From Cyprinodon diabolis (Eukaryota > Chordata > Actinopteri > Cyprinodontiformes > Cyprinodontidae), in contig CM060081.1 of the NCBI GenBank assembly GCA_030533445.1, positions 16,643,655-16,707,654 on the forward strand: a stretch of DNA of 64,000 nucleotides, written 5' to 3'. The notes below the pieces were generated by a model. It saw only the letters and a program-made list of their open reading frames with translations, did not search any database and had not been told where the DNA came from. The first letter of the stretch is position 1. Every line of letters begins with the position of its first letter. Below, piece by piece: positions 11,850 to 25,300 of this stretch. The position numbers and the translations under genes are program-made.

Positions 11850-11945
11850 TATTGTGTGACCACTTTTGCTATAATCTTTTGCTGCTGCTGTAAACACAAT
11901 TTCTCCATTGTGGGACAATAAAGGGATTTTCTATTCTATAAGCGT
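11850..11945 (+). mobile_element. L2/CR1-like LINE 3' tail
   Basis: The module acaatttctccattgtggga, followed by CAATAAAGGG and a short TTCTAT-rich tail, resembles the 3' end of fish L2-like LINEs. No coding part remains. Confidence 0.5.
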
Positions 11946-11999
11946 ATACGTGTTTCAAATACATTTTACTTTGTTCAATCAAGTGGAGGATCTGCAGAC

Positions 12000-12065
12000 A
12001 TGAGCAGCAGCTGGAATACACCAGCATACATCCTGATCATATTTATATATCAGCTACTAGCGCAG
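12000..12065 (+). CDS. possible orphan first exon encoding a signal peptide
   Basis: An ATG opens a 22-codon frame: MSSSWNTPAYILIIFIYQ then LLAQ. It ends exactly at a strong donor, CAG|GTGAGTG. The hydrophobic core with a short polar start looks like a secretion signal. I could not find a convincing following exon on the plus strand before the ptpra 3'UTR, and I do not recognise the peptide. It may be a gene remnant or chance. Confidence 0.25.
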
Positions 12066-12419
12066 GTGAGTGCACATTTTAAATCTGAGGAAAATGGTTT
12101 TAGTCCATCATTAGGAGTATTGCATCTAGTCAAGGAAAGATTTGGCATTCCTTTGTAAACAGTTGCCTGATTGGAAGGTCATCTCTTTTTTTTTGATCAA
12201 GGTCATGGAGCCTTTTTTTCCTGATTTAGCTCTTGACTCTGGTTTGACTTTTATTAAAACATGAATTTTCCTCTGGTAAAGTCATCCTTACTCATGCTGA
12301 TGTGTGCTTGGATCCTCAGATGTTGGTACATAAAATCCAGTTTTTTCAGCTTTTCAGCAAGCACTTGAAAAAGTGATTTTCAAATCACTATAAAAAAAAA
12401 TAATCTTAATTATTTTATT

Positions 12420-12770
12420 AATATATTTATATATATATATAAAATGTTCTTTCCTCAGACAAATGCCATAATGTTCCAAAGTCTCAAACAGGATTATATA
12501 TTAGGAAACAAATAATCCAAATAGTTTAAATCTATGAACCAAAACTAAATATTTAATTCATTAAATAACTTTTCAAAATCAACAGAAAACTTTGAGCACA
12601 TTCCGTTAAAAAAGATTAATTACATTTTGAACAATAACATCTGTACAAATGTTAAAATTCCAAGCACTTTATTAGGTTCGAACAGTATCTTGTTTATAAA
12701 GGCCATTTAGCATTATATAATTATATATAATTTTATCATATATATAATTATATACATATATGAATAACAA
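12420..12770. repeat. AT-rich low-complexity block
   Basis: Repeated TATA/ATAT runs near the predicted end of the ptpra 3'UTR, including tatatatatatata-like stretches around 12430 and 12715-12760. Confidence 0.5.
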
Positions 12771-15700
12771 AAACACTAGAAACCAACTTAAACAAATACT
12801 TTAAAAAAATTGCTTAAGACATTCTTTTCAAATTAAAAATGGCCAAAATATCTAACATTTCAAATGGTCCCGATACAGTTCAGTTAACACCTTTAAAAAA
12901 AAAAAGAAAAAAAGATGAAAGTGTGTATGGGTGTGGTGGTGACAGAAATAAAAAATAAGTGAGGCAGCAGACAACATGACATATAAATAAACTTACATTA
13001 TGTACATAAGAGGGGTGAGAAAGTGGACCACTTAAACCGCCCAAAGGACACAGTTAAAGGAATAAGTTTGATAACGGACACAAAACGGTGGCAGCAAGAT
13101 GGATTTTATACTCTGGCTATCGGCTGTTTCTTAATGATTTCAATGAGGCATCAAAAATGCTCACATGGGATGTCTTAGAAAATAAAGGGAGTTGTTCTTT
13201 TTATTGTGATAAGAGATTGAACTACATTTCTTAAAAGAAAAAAAAACTATACATATTTACTCAAAGAAATCCACAACAGATTAGCTGTATTGGACCCATT
13301 TTTCACTGATATGGAAATTATGCCAAAACATTCAAATTAAATTAGTCACAAAAGCATCTAAACGTTAGTTTCGTCTATTCATACAAGGGATAGAAACTGA
13401 AGGGAATGTGTAGGGAAGAGTGATCGACACAGTCTTGAATTTTGGCTCCTCTTCCATACGACAAAGGATTTCTCGGTTAAATAGAGGATGGCGAGGGACG
13501 AGCGTGCCAGTTAAGAAAAAAACCCCAAAAGGTTAACATTGCTTCCAACACCTCGGGAGAGTTAAGCCTGGAGATTCGGCTGGCTTTAAAAATAAACCCT
13601 ACTGCTGAGGCACTTTTTATTTCAATTTAGAAATAATAGATCCTCTGGTGGGTTGGCACAGTGTCATGTTTGGCTTCCAAACTGCAGTGTCATCAAACTG
13701 CGCAACAAATACCATGTAACCTAAGCACACACAGAAACACTTAACACCTCCTTTTCTATTAACATAATGGCAGCCCCAGCACTAATGAAGGGGTGGGGGG
13801 GATTCACGGCACTTCCCATTGAGTGCTGGCAATTTTTATGCCTTTAAAAGCAAGGATGCACGGTTTCAGGGAATGGAACCATGTAAATGGATCTAAGAGG
13901 GGAGCTGAGACCTGAAGGTGGTTCTGAAACATTCCTAGACGTCCTTCTTCTTCTAAATACAAGACCGTGTTTTCTCTCTGGCTTTACCTCTTGGTGGATT
14001 TAAGGGCTTTACTTTTAGTGCAAATATTGCATGAGTGCTCAAACGGTCAAAATGATGCGATCATCTTTCTTTTGAATTCAGCACGCACTTCCTAACCGCA
14101 GCAAGATCATTTGATTGTGCTCATTCCTTTTATAAAGGTTATCAAATACGAGAGGTTATTGTTATGTAGATTGTGCGCAAGAATGGCTGTGTTTGGTTTA
14201 TGTATGAAACGGGCTGGGAAAAAAACTAAATCCTTCAGAGGAAAAGAAACCCTGATTTGTTCAATAAGTTTTTTCAAACTCTGTTCATGTCAGACCTTTG
14301 CTGAACGAACTCGCTTTTCTTTCATTAGTCGCAAAGGGCACAGCCTCAAAAGTGACCCTAGTTGTTGTAAGACTACTGCAGCCAAGTGAAACAATGGAGT
14401 CTTAGGATCTTCACAAAGATGGCAGGTTAAGCCTCTTCTGGTGGGCGAAAAAAGATGGCCGTCGTCCCTTAAAGAAGATATAAGCTTAAAAAAAAAAGAT
14501 TGAAAAACATAAGAAAATAAACAGAATTTTTACTATTTGCAAATTTAAATTGGAAAAGAAAAAAGTTCTGCCTATATTTGTGGTTCGGCTCATTAGCAAA
14601 CGAGGTGATGATGCTGTAACAGAGAAGTTAAAAGCATTTGAGAAGCATCTTATCTTATGGAATAAAAACCCGCTAATATTGAAGTCCACCAATTTTTAAA
14701 TAAATGCTTAGTTAGACTCCAGGAATGAACAAGGTCACTGGAACACTGATTTTAGCCTGATCTGATCTTTCCCTGATTGGTGAACGCACCATATCTAAGG
14801 CTAGCAAGCAGCGCTAACATGCGCACTCTGTGGTGTAGAAGTGGTAAAGGAAGGAAGGGGGATACGTTGATAATAGTCATTTCTAGCCCCATTAAAGTCA
14901 AAAGGAATGCATTGCAGCAGAAGATCTAAATTAAGGGCCATCACAGAAGGCTGTTTTAGTAGCGGATGCTAATGGCTAACAGGAGATTCTTACGGTTTAA
15001 ATGTTAACTGTAATTCCTTTGTCTTTGTTTTTAAATAGTCAAACCCTGTTTTACAGTAATAGCCCTCGCATAAACAGAGAGCCACTCTGTAACTAGTCTA
15101 TATAATTATTGACTTCTCATGGCTAGAAGGTGAGAAAAATCTCTTCTCACGCTGCTCTTGTGTCACAGTAGTTCAGAAATATCAGAAATGGCTAAATTCG
15201 GAATCTGCATGTCAAAGCTTCACAGTAACCGAAGATCAGCTGCTAGATTTCGATCCATGGATCTCTACTGCTGGATAGTTTGTTCTGAAAGTCTTGGGCT
15301 AATAGAGCAAACGGGAGTGAAGGACTTTGGCACATAGCAGACTACAGACAGTGATGGGAGGAAAACACAGTGGATTCGTTCTGCCACATTAAACTAGAGC
15401 TTAAACACTCAAATTCTGCTGATAATGAGTGAAAACCTGAGATTATGAGCTACGCCACGGAGGTTCAGGCCTGGGACTGCAAATCAGCTTCGAACCCCTG
15501 AAACAAAGAGAGGTTGTTGATGTCTTGAATAAAGTTTTCAGCCACGTATTGATGGTGCAACAGGCATTTACTCATGTGAGTTTGTTTAGAAACATCTGGG
15601 AGTAGAGAACAGTTTAGGGTGAACTCTTCTGCTACCTGAAACGTGTCGCTACAAAGAGGCTCAGGCCAAGTTTAAAAACACTCTTTCGCTAAACCATAAT

Positions 15701-16227
15701 CATAAAAACAAAACAAAAACAAACATCATTATCTTGACGTTGCACATTAGCCACCAAAACATTTGGTTTGTATTCATATATATTTATATTTTTTTATATA
15801 TCTGTATATACCAATAAAATACATTACAGGTGCCACTTGAAAATGCAGCCAAACTCAAAACTGTGTCTGAAAACAAAGTGATAAAATGTAACACAGTAAG
15901 TATATATATACACATGTTGAGGGTGAAAATGTAAAGCAAGAAAAAAAAGGGGGATGGTTTGTTATTAACATCCTTACAAAATATTCAAGAAGGCATCTCA
16001 GTAACTTTGTGTCCATCTGCGCCGCCCCGTCCTCCAGGCGTAGACATCTGTTCCCTTTTCCAGCAGGTAGTTTATTCCCATCCCGATTGCATCATCAGTC
16101 TCTCTTTATCCTCCCTCAGACCGGGAATATGCAGTTGCTGGAAGACATTGTATGTGTTCTGCTACACGCTTATACTCGTAATAAGTGTATGTGGATGTCC
16201 ATCCATTGGTCGCTCCTCGGAAAGGCC
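12650..16227 (-). other. ptpra: long 3'UTR of ptpra
   Basis: About 3.6 kb from the TAG at 16228-16230 to the candidate poly(A) signal. The stretch from ~13.3 to 16.2 kb holds no recognisable transposon and no long open frame, which fits a UTR better than intergenic DNA. The length is an inference from signal position only. Confidence 0.4.
12668..12673 (-). terminator. ptpra: candidate poly(A) signal of ptpra
   Basis: Plus-strand TTTATT is AATAAA on the ptpra strand, in the context CCTAATAAAGTGCTTGG. It is the last clear hexamer before the AT-rich block. Earlier hexamers, for example near 13198 and 13615, could give shorter transcripts. Confidence 0.4.
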
Positions 16228-16302
16228 CTACTTGAAGTTGGCGTAGTCAGAAAACGCATCAATATATTCCTGGACCACTTTGTAGCAGAACTCATACTGC
16301 TC
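16228..16302 (-). CDS. ptpra: ptpra last coding exon
   Basis: Residues 779-802 and TAG. Begins [11 protein letters not shown] and ends SDYANFK. Tyr798 is the known Grb2 and Src SH2 docking site. Acceptor CCTCAG|GAG. Confidence 0.95.
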
Positions 16303-19300
16303 CTGAGGAGATGATGCGGAAAGGAAAAATTAAAAACACGATAGCTCTGATCTAATGTAAGGACATAGTTAGCCTTTACTGGACTGGATCTTAACGTGTT
16401 TTGTTTACAAGCAGATAGCATTGCTCCCTTAAACACTGACTGTGGCCTTTTCAAACTGAACCTATAAGGAAAATCTTCTCTGGACTGTATGATCTTGAAC
16501 AAAAGTGGAATGCAGAGTTTGCTTTTAATAGTAAAAAAAACTGCACACACATCAAGTTTTTTATTCTAATGTGTGATGAAGCGTTAAAAATCAAAACCAT
16601 CTTTGTTTCCATTGCATTGAATAGGCTGTGTGCTGCATGATATCCTGCAATTTGGGGCCGAATTTCCACATTTCCACGAATTTTCATGATTGTTTCAGTG
16701 GTAGTAGAAGAAGGTTGTTTCAAACATTGTCAGGTATAGTAATGAATTATTCTGCAGTCAGCAAACTACCAACATTTACTCAAAGCCCACTAAAAGGTGG
16801 CACTGCCTAGAAAAAAAATGATAGCAGCATCTCGTGAGTCGAGACAAAAATATGCAGGGATAAATATGGGATACACGCTTGACATTAGCTGGATTTGGGG
16901 CTGAAAACTGAAGCCCACATGGCTTACTTCTGACTGGGCAGGTAAGAAAACATTATAGGTGCTGCTTCGAGCTTGATATGAAAAGGATCTGAGATCACAG
17001 AGGATTCTGTGAGGCCTAACCTGCAGTAGCAGACATTCAAAATGGCTCTTCCCAGTCAAGCGCCAGCCGAATGGCAGCCCACTTCCCAGCTAAATCCCCT
17101 CCTACTTCCAGCCACAAGAGTGACCCCCTTTTGCATATTTTTTACTCTGACTCCACCCTTTCACTGAAATACAGGGTCTGACCAGGAGACGATGCTTCTC
17201 TTTAGATCTCTATGTCCATAAATCATGATAGAAAGAATATTTTAGTACAAATACTGATATTTAAAAAAAAGAATTATACCAATGGCCCATCAACCAAAGT
17301 AGGGAAATTTTGAATGGCTATTACTGTAGCTGTAATCCTGTAGCAGTTGCTGTGCAGCGATGAATGTTTACAGACGACACACTTTCCAAAAGCTTGTTAG
17401 GCTTATAAGCTCAATACATTAGCAGGGATATTACATTAGCAGCTTGCTGTAGCCACATGCTAAATGTTTTGCTGGTATAGTAACATTAGTTTTTTGCTCT
17501 ACTATGGTTGATTTGCACAACAACAGACAGAAGCCAACATGAAAATTAAACTAAAATAAACAGTTACTTCTTCGCCTGACAGTGATTGCTGCTGTCATTA
17601 AACGGATTTGTAGTAAACCATCACGTAAAGGCCCACTTTGTTTCTATCCTGTGTATAACATCTTTAGAAAACATAAGTTCCCTTATAGAGCAGAATCCCT
17701 AGAATAAACTAGATTTTTAAAGATATACAACTTTATTAAGATATATCTAAAGTAATTAAATCAGTTCTAATATATTTAGTTAAGCCTCAATCATTTTTCT
17801 ATGCATGTTACTGATGATTTCCTGCTAAGGTAATTCAATCATCAAATGGCTTGAGCTAGGCACTGAAGTTTGTTTTCAGTGATCATATTTTCTCTTGTTT
17901 GATTTTAAGGTTGGTTATGTTGCAGAACAGAAACAGAAAATCATTTTGTTCATGAAACTGGGCAAAATGTGCGTCTTATACGGTAAGAGGAGAAATTAAA
18001 AGGTAGATTAAGAACCTCGCTGTGAGGTCATGGAGCTGTGCAGGTGTTATTCTATCATCCAGCAGCTAAGGTGAAGTGGTATTAAGAGGGTATTAAATAA
18101 ATCTTTCAACTTCTATTTTATATATTTCTGCAACCACCCCCTGATGTAGTAATATAACCACAGTCCATTTTCTATCTGAGATAAAAGTCACTGACAAAGA
18201 AGCAGTTCATTTAAGAACCAAACTGTTTTGGTTTGAGAGGCTCCTACCAGTGTCTGCACCATATGCGGTCTCTGTAGTCTGAGGCTCTTCACTGTTTGGA
18301 AGACATCCAGGATGCCCTCTGCCTTCACTCTCTCCAGAACTGTGCTAAGAGCACAGAAAGTCCCTGTCCGGCCAGCACCGGCACTGCAAACGCAAAGCAT
18401 CAGTTCAAGCAGCCTCCCAGTGGTAAACACTGAGATACGAGACACATTGAACCGTTGGTGTCCCTATTCAATTGGTATAATCATATTCAGAACACAAATA
18501 AATTAGAAGAGCTTAATCTGTGGTCAATAGTCTTACCTGCAGTGAACTGTGATGGGATGGTTGCCAGACTGTTGCTGCTGTTTCTGCACCGCAGCGATTA
18601 TGTTGATCATGCCTTTACCATCTGTAGGGATGCCAACCTCTGGCCAGCCGTGGAAATGAAACTGACGCACCAGTCGAGCCTTGTTCTCCTGGACATCATC
18701 AACAACAACATTCACCATGTGCAGTACAACAAATAGGCTTCTGGGCCATTCTCTGATTAGGCAGAGCTGAGCAGAGGTTTGGTCCAAGTCCTTTCTCACC
18801 CTGTTGTTGGTGACCAAGAGGTCCCGAACTGTGTAGCTCTCATTCTCCTCCTCCCTTTTCAGCTCGATGATGATGTCCCCGTGTGACACCACTCCATCAC
18901 TGGGCCAATACTGAGCACACTTCTCCTAAAGGACACACGCATGCAAAAAGATCATGAGGTTTATCAGAACTGCATGGAACTGAGAACTTTTAGGCTTATT
19001 TTCTATTTGGAAATTATAATTTTATGCATACAATCTGAAAGTTTGAAGAGTAACATATTTTGAGACATGCACTCATCAGCCGTAACCACAACATACCGCA
19101 CTATACGTACTAATAGTAATAATAATTTAACTTTGTTGATCTCACATTGGATAAATTTACCTCTGCATTTAACCCATCCCCTTGGGAAGCAGTGGGCTGC
19201 CATTGTGTGGCGCCTGGAGAGGAATGGGGGGTTAAGGGTCTTGCTCAGAGACCCAAAGTGGCAGCCTGTGGGAGTAGGGCTCAAGCTCAGAACCTCAGGA

Positions 19301-22300
19301 TACCTAGCTCTATGCTCTAATTACTAGGCCACCACTCCCCTTTTTATATATTCTTCACATATGTTAGCAGCAAATTCTTTAAGTCTTAAGTAAGATACGA
19401 GGTTACATTTCCATGGATTGGAGCCATTTCTCAAGGACATTATAAGATTAAATTGAATTAATCAAATGAAATGAAATAATAAAAAAAAAAAAAAAGAAAA
19501 GCAGCCATGAAGGACTATATAAAGATACCAACAGGAAGGTTGTTAGGACCCAGGTCTTGCTGCAGATAATAGAGTCATTTGTTTGCATGTTCTCCCTGAG
19601 CATGCGTGGGTTCTCTCGGGGTACTCCGGCCTCCTCCCACAGTCCAAAACCATGACTGTTAGGTTAATTGGCTTCTTCTGTGTGTGAATGTCCAGGGTGA
19701 ACCCCGCCCCTCGCCCATAGACAGCTGGAGATAGGCACCAGCACCCCTCGCGACCCCACTTGGGATAAGATGGATGGATGGATATTGGTTCTGGCAGGCT
19801 ATGAAGGCCTTCCATGTGACAGGAGAAGAAAACATGATAAATCGGATCATGAAACCATCTCCTGCTGGAAAAAACAGTCTAGGTCTGAACGTGATACCTT
19901 GGTGTATTATGACAGGATTGCGTCAGAACCAGAATTTCCTTTTTCACTAGTTTAAGCAACAGGAGCTCTGCTTCCTTAGAATGAACCTGTTGCTGTTTCA
20001 CCACTTAACAGGTCCCGACCAAGCAGACCATCAAGAACCAAAGGTTAGGAGAACCACTGATCCGTTCAAATTCAGGCCAAACTAAAACTAGTGATTTACT
20101 AACACATGTAGTGGTGATACTGACATGAACAGTCAGTGGTCACAAAGCTAAACCTGACTCATGGGAATATTTCAGAATACATCAGCATGCTGAAATTTTT
20201 GGTAGATTTCAGCGCACTGGTCGATTACGAGCAGGTGTTCACAGATGATTAGTGCATTCAGCAGTTGCGCCACAATGTCATGGGAAGCTCCGATGTTGTT
20301 TTTGTTTCATTGTTGAAGCTAATGTGTTTAATTTTCAGCGACACCTAAAGGTCAGACTGCAGCAAGATGAACCCCTACCCTCCCCACTTCTAACCTTCCA
20401 ACAATAGTTTTAAGTTTATATATAAATAAGTTGTACTGGTTTATCTTTATTTCATAGAAGCATTTTTAATATCAGCAATTATACTTGAGCAAAATTTTGC
20501 ACATTGAAAAAACAACCAGACAATAATGTCTATTTATCAGAACTGAGCATAAGGCTTAAATCAATCTATTTTACTTAATAACCAGATTTATAACGTAGTT
20601 CTTGGACACACCTGTCCTCTCTCCTCCAGTTCGGTGAGCATAACAATAGAGCAGCTCCTCCACTCCCAGATCATCCTCCAGAAATCCTCTATGGTGTGCA
20701 GCAGGGGTCCCTGACTAGCGATGTAAGCATCTTTCTGACGGTAGCCCTGCAACCAACAAGAGGAAAGACAGGAAAGGTCGTCCAAAAAGGGAGGAGTTTG
20801 GTTAAATTATAAAAGATGTGGATCAAGCATTTCTTAAACACCTACATCAATGAAGGAGGCGTTGACATAGTCCGTGTTTTCTTCTCCCCGTTTGACAGGA
20901 ATGATGACTCTGTTAAACTCATCTGTTAATGAGAGAACGTTGATGTATTTGGGCTTCATTAGCAGGTATGAATTCCACTCAGATCAACAACCCCTGACAA
21001 CAACTCACATGGAATGATCTGTAGCACTCTGTTCTTCTTCATGTTCAGAGGCAGGTTGCCAGTTCTCATCTTGTCGTTCTGAATCTTGATTGATGTTAGT
21101 TTCTGGAGGTTGTAAAATACTTATTTTATTCATGCTAAACTTTAATGCAGATTCTTTTTTTTAACAAGCAGATAACACAGACGCAGACCTTAAATTCAGC
21201 TTCCAGCCCATTGCAGCCAGCTCCAGGTGAGTTAGCACCAAGTTTAGCTAAGTGGCACTCTAGCGAGGTCACCTCTAGCTCTGTGTCTCCATACAAGTAG
21301 TGCTCTAACAATGCTTGGAAGATGAAAACATACTGCATCTGTGAGGAATAAAGGAAGATGATTATTGACTGATTTTCATTACTTTGTGCTTCCATTTGAT
21401 GGGGCTTGTTAAGATTAAACGTACATCGGTCTGGACCATCTGACAGCGCTGGGCTCTTATCCTGGTGACGAAGCCGAACACGTCCACCTTCCTCTCTGTG
21501 TTCATCATGTCCAACATGGCATCAATCACTATAAACGTACCTGTCCTTCCCACGCCCGCACTGTGAGACGGGAACACCTTCTTGTAACCAAATGTGTATC
21601 AGACAGTGTAAGAAACAACAAACATCCAGCCACACACTAACCTGCAGTGAACAACAATAGGGCCTGCATAATTTGGGTTGCAGTTCTTGACTTTCTTGAG
21701 GAACTTGAGCATACCGATTGGAGTGAAGGGAACCCCGAAATCTGGCCAGCTGGTGAAGTGGAACTGAGTTATGAGCCTCTGAGGCTTCTTTCCAGAAACA
21801 TCCCCCACCTAAAACAGATGTTTATAAAAGCATCAGAGAAAAAGGTGAGTGCATAAACGCCTTGCTTTGATAATGATATTTTAAATATCAAGAGGTTTCC
21901 AGGTGGGAACGTAGATTTCCAAAAATGCAGCCCGATCCTACTTTAAAGGCTCTGGATTTTTCAGAGCAGCAGAGCTCCACTAACAAACTGCACAGGCATC
22001 AGGCGAAGCGGACGGCTGAAGTTGGCTTTCACATCTCACTACATCTAATCTGGGCCGATCACTCTCTCATTTTATGGCAGCTGCCATCTGTAAATATTCT
22101 GAACAATGGAATCTTCAGTAGTGCTTTGGTAAAAATACAATCCAGATTTTCCAAAACTTAAATCTTCATAAATAGCAAATTTGATCCACCAAATTCTTTC
22201 AGTCCTCCTGGTGACACATTGTAAACAGAATTGGGAATGCTAGTACCATACAACCAGAGGACTGCTAATCACCACCAGGGTATACATTTTAACATCTACA

Positions 22301-25300
22301 TGATTTGATTTTGTCTTAATTACTATTTCACATCTTATAAATTAAATATACACTGAGATTGTCGAGGAGATCTTCAAAGCAGAGGTTTCTTGTTAGTTCT
22401 CCACTTTCATCATAAAAACATATATAACCAGTAGCTACAAGCCTAAACTAATTAAAAAGGGAAAGCTGGTAAATAATGATTTATGTTGTTTTCTTGATTT
22501 GCATTATTTTAATGCAACCAAGCAGCAGCATTTCAACCAGACAGATTCAATAGTAGGTAGCATTAAAGAAAAGGGCAGCGAAACAGTTTCCTCACTTCAA
22601 GGTGAATATTTTTGTTTCCTTTTCTGTTCTTCATGTTGCCATTTATCCGTTTCTTTAACAATCATGTTCGTAGATAAGATGCCGCTTTGTTAATATTTAT
22701 GTATTTACAAAGATGCTTCAAACCAACAGATATTGAACCATAATATTTAATATCCAAGCTAAGAGGTTGTCTAGCCTTTCAGCTGTGCAATGTGATGAGT
22801 AATTTTCCATTTTCCAACTCTTTAATGAGTAAAACCCCCCAAAATTTATTTATTTTTTTTTTTAATACCTGTTGGATGCAGAATTTGCGGATTGTGTAGT
22901 CGACCAGAACCACTGCGTCCTCAACAGACACGCGGATGTTCCCGTATGTCCAGCAGCCCTGGTCCGGCCAGTACTGCGCACACTTACACTGAAAATAACA
23001 GAATCAAACATCTGCACATTGGTTTCCATTTTCACCAGAACTGTAACATTAGAGGGTTTACCTAGCAAATACCGAAAAGGAAACAGGAAATTTAGAGATA
23101 TAAAGTTGTTAATTACCCCCCCCCCCCCCCCCCCCCCCCCCCACATTCTTAAAACCACTACTTATCAGCATATTAGTAGTTTTTTTTAATATTCAAATCA
23201 AAGGTTAACCATCTAGATGCAAATATTTTAAAGCAGTTTTAAGGAAGCTCTTCCTCGCCTACCTCTTTTCTCTCCTTCAGATTGGTCACCATGACAATGG
23301 TGGCTGTGTTCTGCTCCCAAATCATCCTCCAAAAATCGTTCACCGTTTCCTCCTTTGGCCCTTTGAGATCAGAAGAAACATTACAATCAGCACAGAGGAA
23401 TCATTGAGATAATCAGCGAACGACAGCACAGCTTCTGTCGCCGCCCTCACCTTGAGCTGCGATAAACTTATTCTTCTCTTGGTACCCCTGCAACAAAAAA
23501 GTACCAAAAGGAGAGATTACTGCATATTCAACAGAAGTAGATATTTTCTTATGGAATAAAAATAATGAGCAAGTACTAACATTTATAAATGAAGCATTGA
23601 TAAAGTCAGAATCTGGGACTCCTTCCAGAGACGAGAGATGAACCCTGGAGTGATCGTCTGAAACAAAAGGAGAAGTTATTGGTAAAAAGAGAAAAAAATA
23701 CTATATGTATCTGTTAACTCAATCCCTGGTGAGTGGAAACTAACTAACCCAGGTGTGGTGAGAAATAAATGTGTCATTACTGGTGCAGCCTGACTCAGCA
23801 TTCAGGTATCACTCACATGGCAGGATGTTGACATATCTGTTCTTTTCTTTGTTCTCATCTTTGGAAGCCGCATCACATGATGCCTGAATGGGGCAGACCG
23901 GTAGGGCCTAAACAATGGAAACACATATGAGGACCAAATGAAAGAAAGATAAATGAACATCAATCTCATATCCTGATATCTGACCAATTACAGTTAAATC
24001 TTAAAAGTATATCTAACAGCTCGTAGCCTTAAGGAAGATGAGGAAGATCTTTTTTTTTTATTAAGATAGTTCTCTTGATTATCATTCATCTTAGTTCAAA
24101 GGTTATCATATCCTGTTTTTTTTATAAAAAAGAAACATGAAATGCTATGTATTGAAGGTGTACATAGGTGTTTGTTTAGAAATCAGTTATAGTCCTCTCT
24201 ACCATAGGAAAGTATTTTTATCCCTTGCTTTCACTTTTTTTCTAATCTTTCATGTATTTATTTTTTTTAAAGAATTAGATCAACAAAACAGAGCTGATCA
24301 TTTTAAATTTAAAGAGTAATCTATTTTTTAAGTACAAATAAAACCTAAAACATGCAGTTTGTGCATATAGTTATAGTCTCCTATAACTTTAATCACAAAC
24401 ACATCTGAGGATTGTTAATACCAGGTTCAGCCATGTAGAGTGAAATATTTTTGGTCAACTCTACTATAAAATTGCCACAGATCTACTGGATCTAGGTCTA
24501 GGGCTGAATGGCAGCCAAAACCTATATCCCTATATCATGACATAATTTTTATTTTCAATCCAACAATATAATTCCTATATTGAGATGCAGAAAAACTGCC
24601 AAGACAACCTAAAACAGAGTCCCATCTTACTTCTGAACATTTCTGGCCAACTCTATGAAACTCCTCCCATACATTGTAGATATAATTATTCTTATGCAGG
24701 TTTACCATTTAAATTAACATTTAACTTTACTTATTAGGAGCTAAAAGCTTAACAGATTAAATATTTTTTTTTCTCTGTCCAAGGGTTCTTTCCTTTTTAA
24801 CAGTTTCTCTGATGCCGACTCCTTTATTTTTGCCTGATTAACTGTGCTCAAGAAAACAAACAAACCAAAGAAAGAATGTTCACAAATCACTACAATAAAT
24901 TAGCAAACCTTATAACTAGCTCAGAAAATACAAACCGAAGGTCTCCGGTCAAATATGAAACATCAAACTTCTGATAATCTCTTGTTCACCCTGAAAGCTT
25001 ATGTTATCCTGTTTATTAATAAAAAAAAATTTCTGCACATCTCATCTTTGGTCAAACAAAACAGATCCCACTCATATTTATTTTTCCCTGTGCACACTGA
25101 CAACACTGGTAATATGTAAACAAAACCTCAAACACAGCAAGGATCAACTCAGTCCCAACAAAACCGATCACTTAACACATCCCATAATACCACATTCTGG
25201 CTGCCTGTCGGCGGTGAAAATCTACCGCCCTGCTTTACTTTTAAGGCTGCAGGTTGTGCTCAGCTCCTCTACTCTGATTGGAACTTAAAGCTATGCGACT

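Larger units (their letters stand above)
8422..12640. other. intergenic DNA between slc2a-like gene and ptpra
   Basis: Apart from the repeats and the orphan exon listed separately, no gene is recognised. A conserved neighbour in mammals (GNRH2, next to PTPRA) was looked for by its decapeptide and I did not see it. Confidence 0.4.

Noticed and set aside
6226..16000. Possible gnrh2 gene, a neighbour of PTPRA in mammals
   Set aside because: Looked for the conserved GnRH-II decapeptide frame and its processing site; not seen. My scan by eye could miss a split exon.
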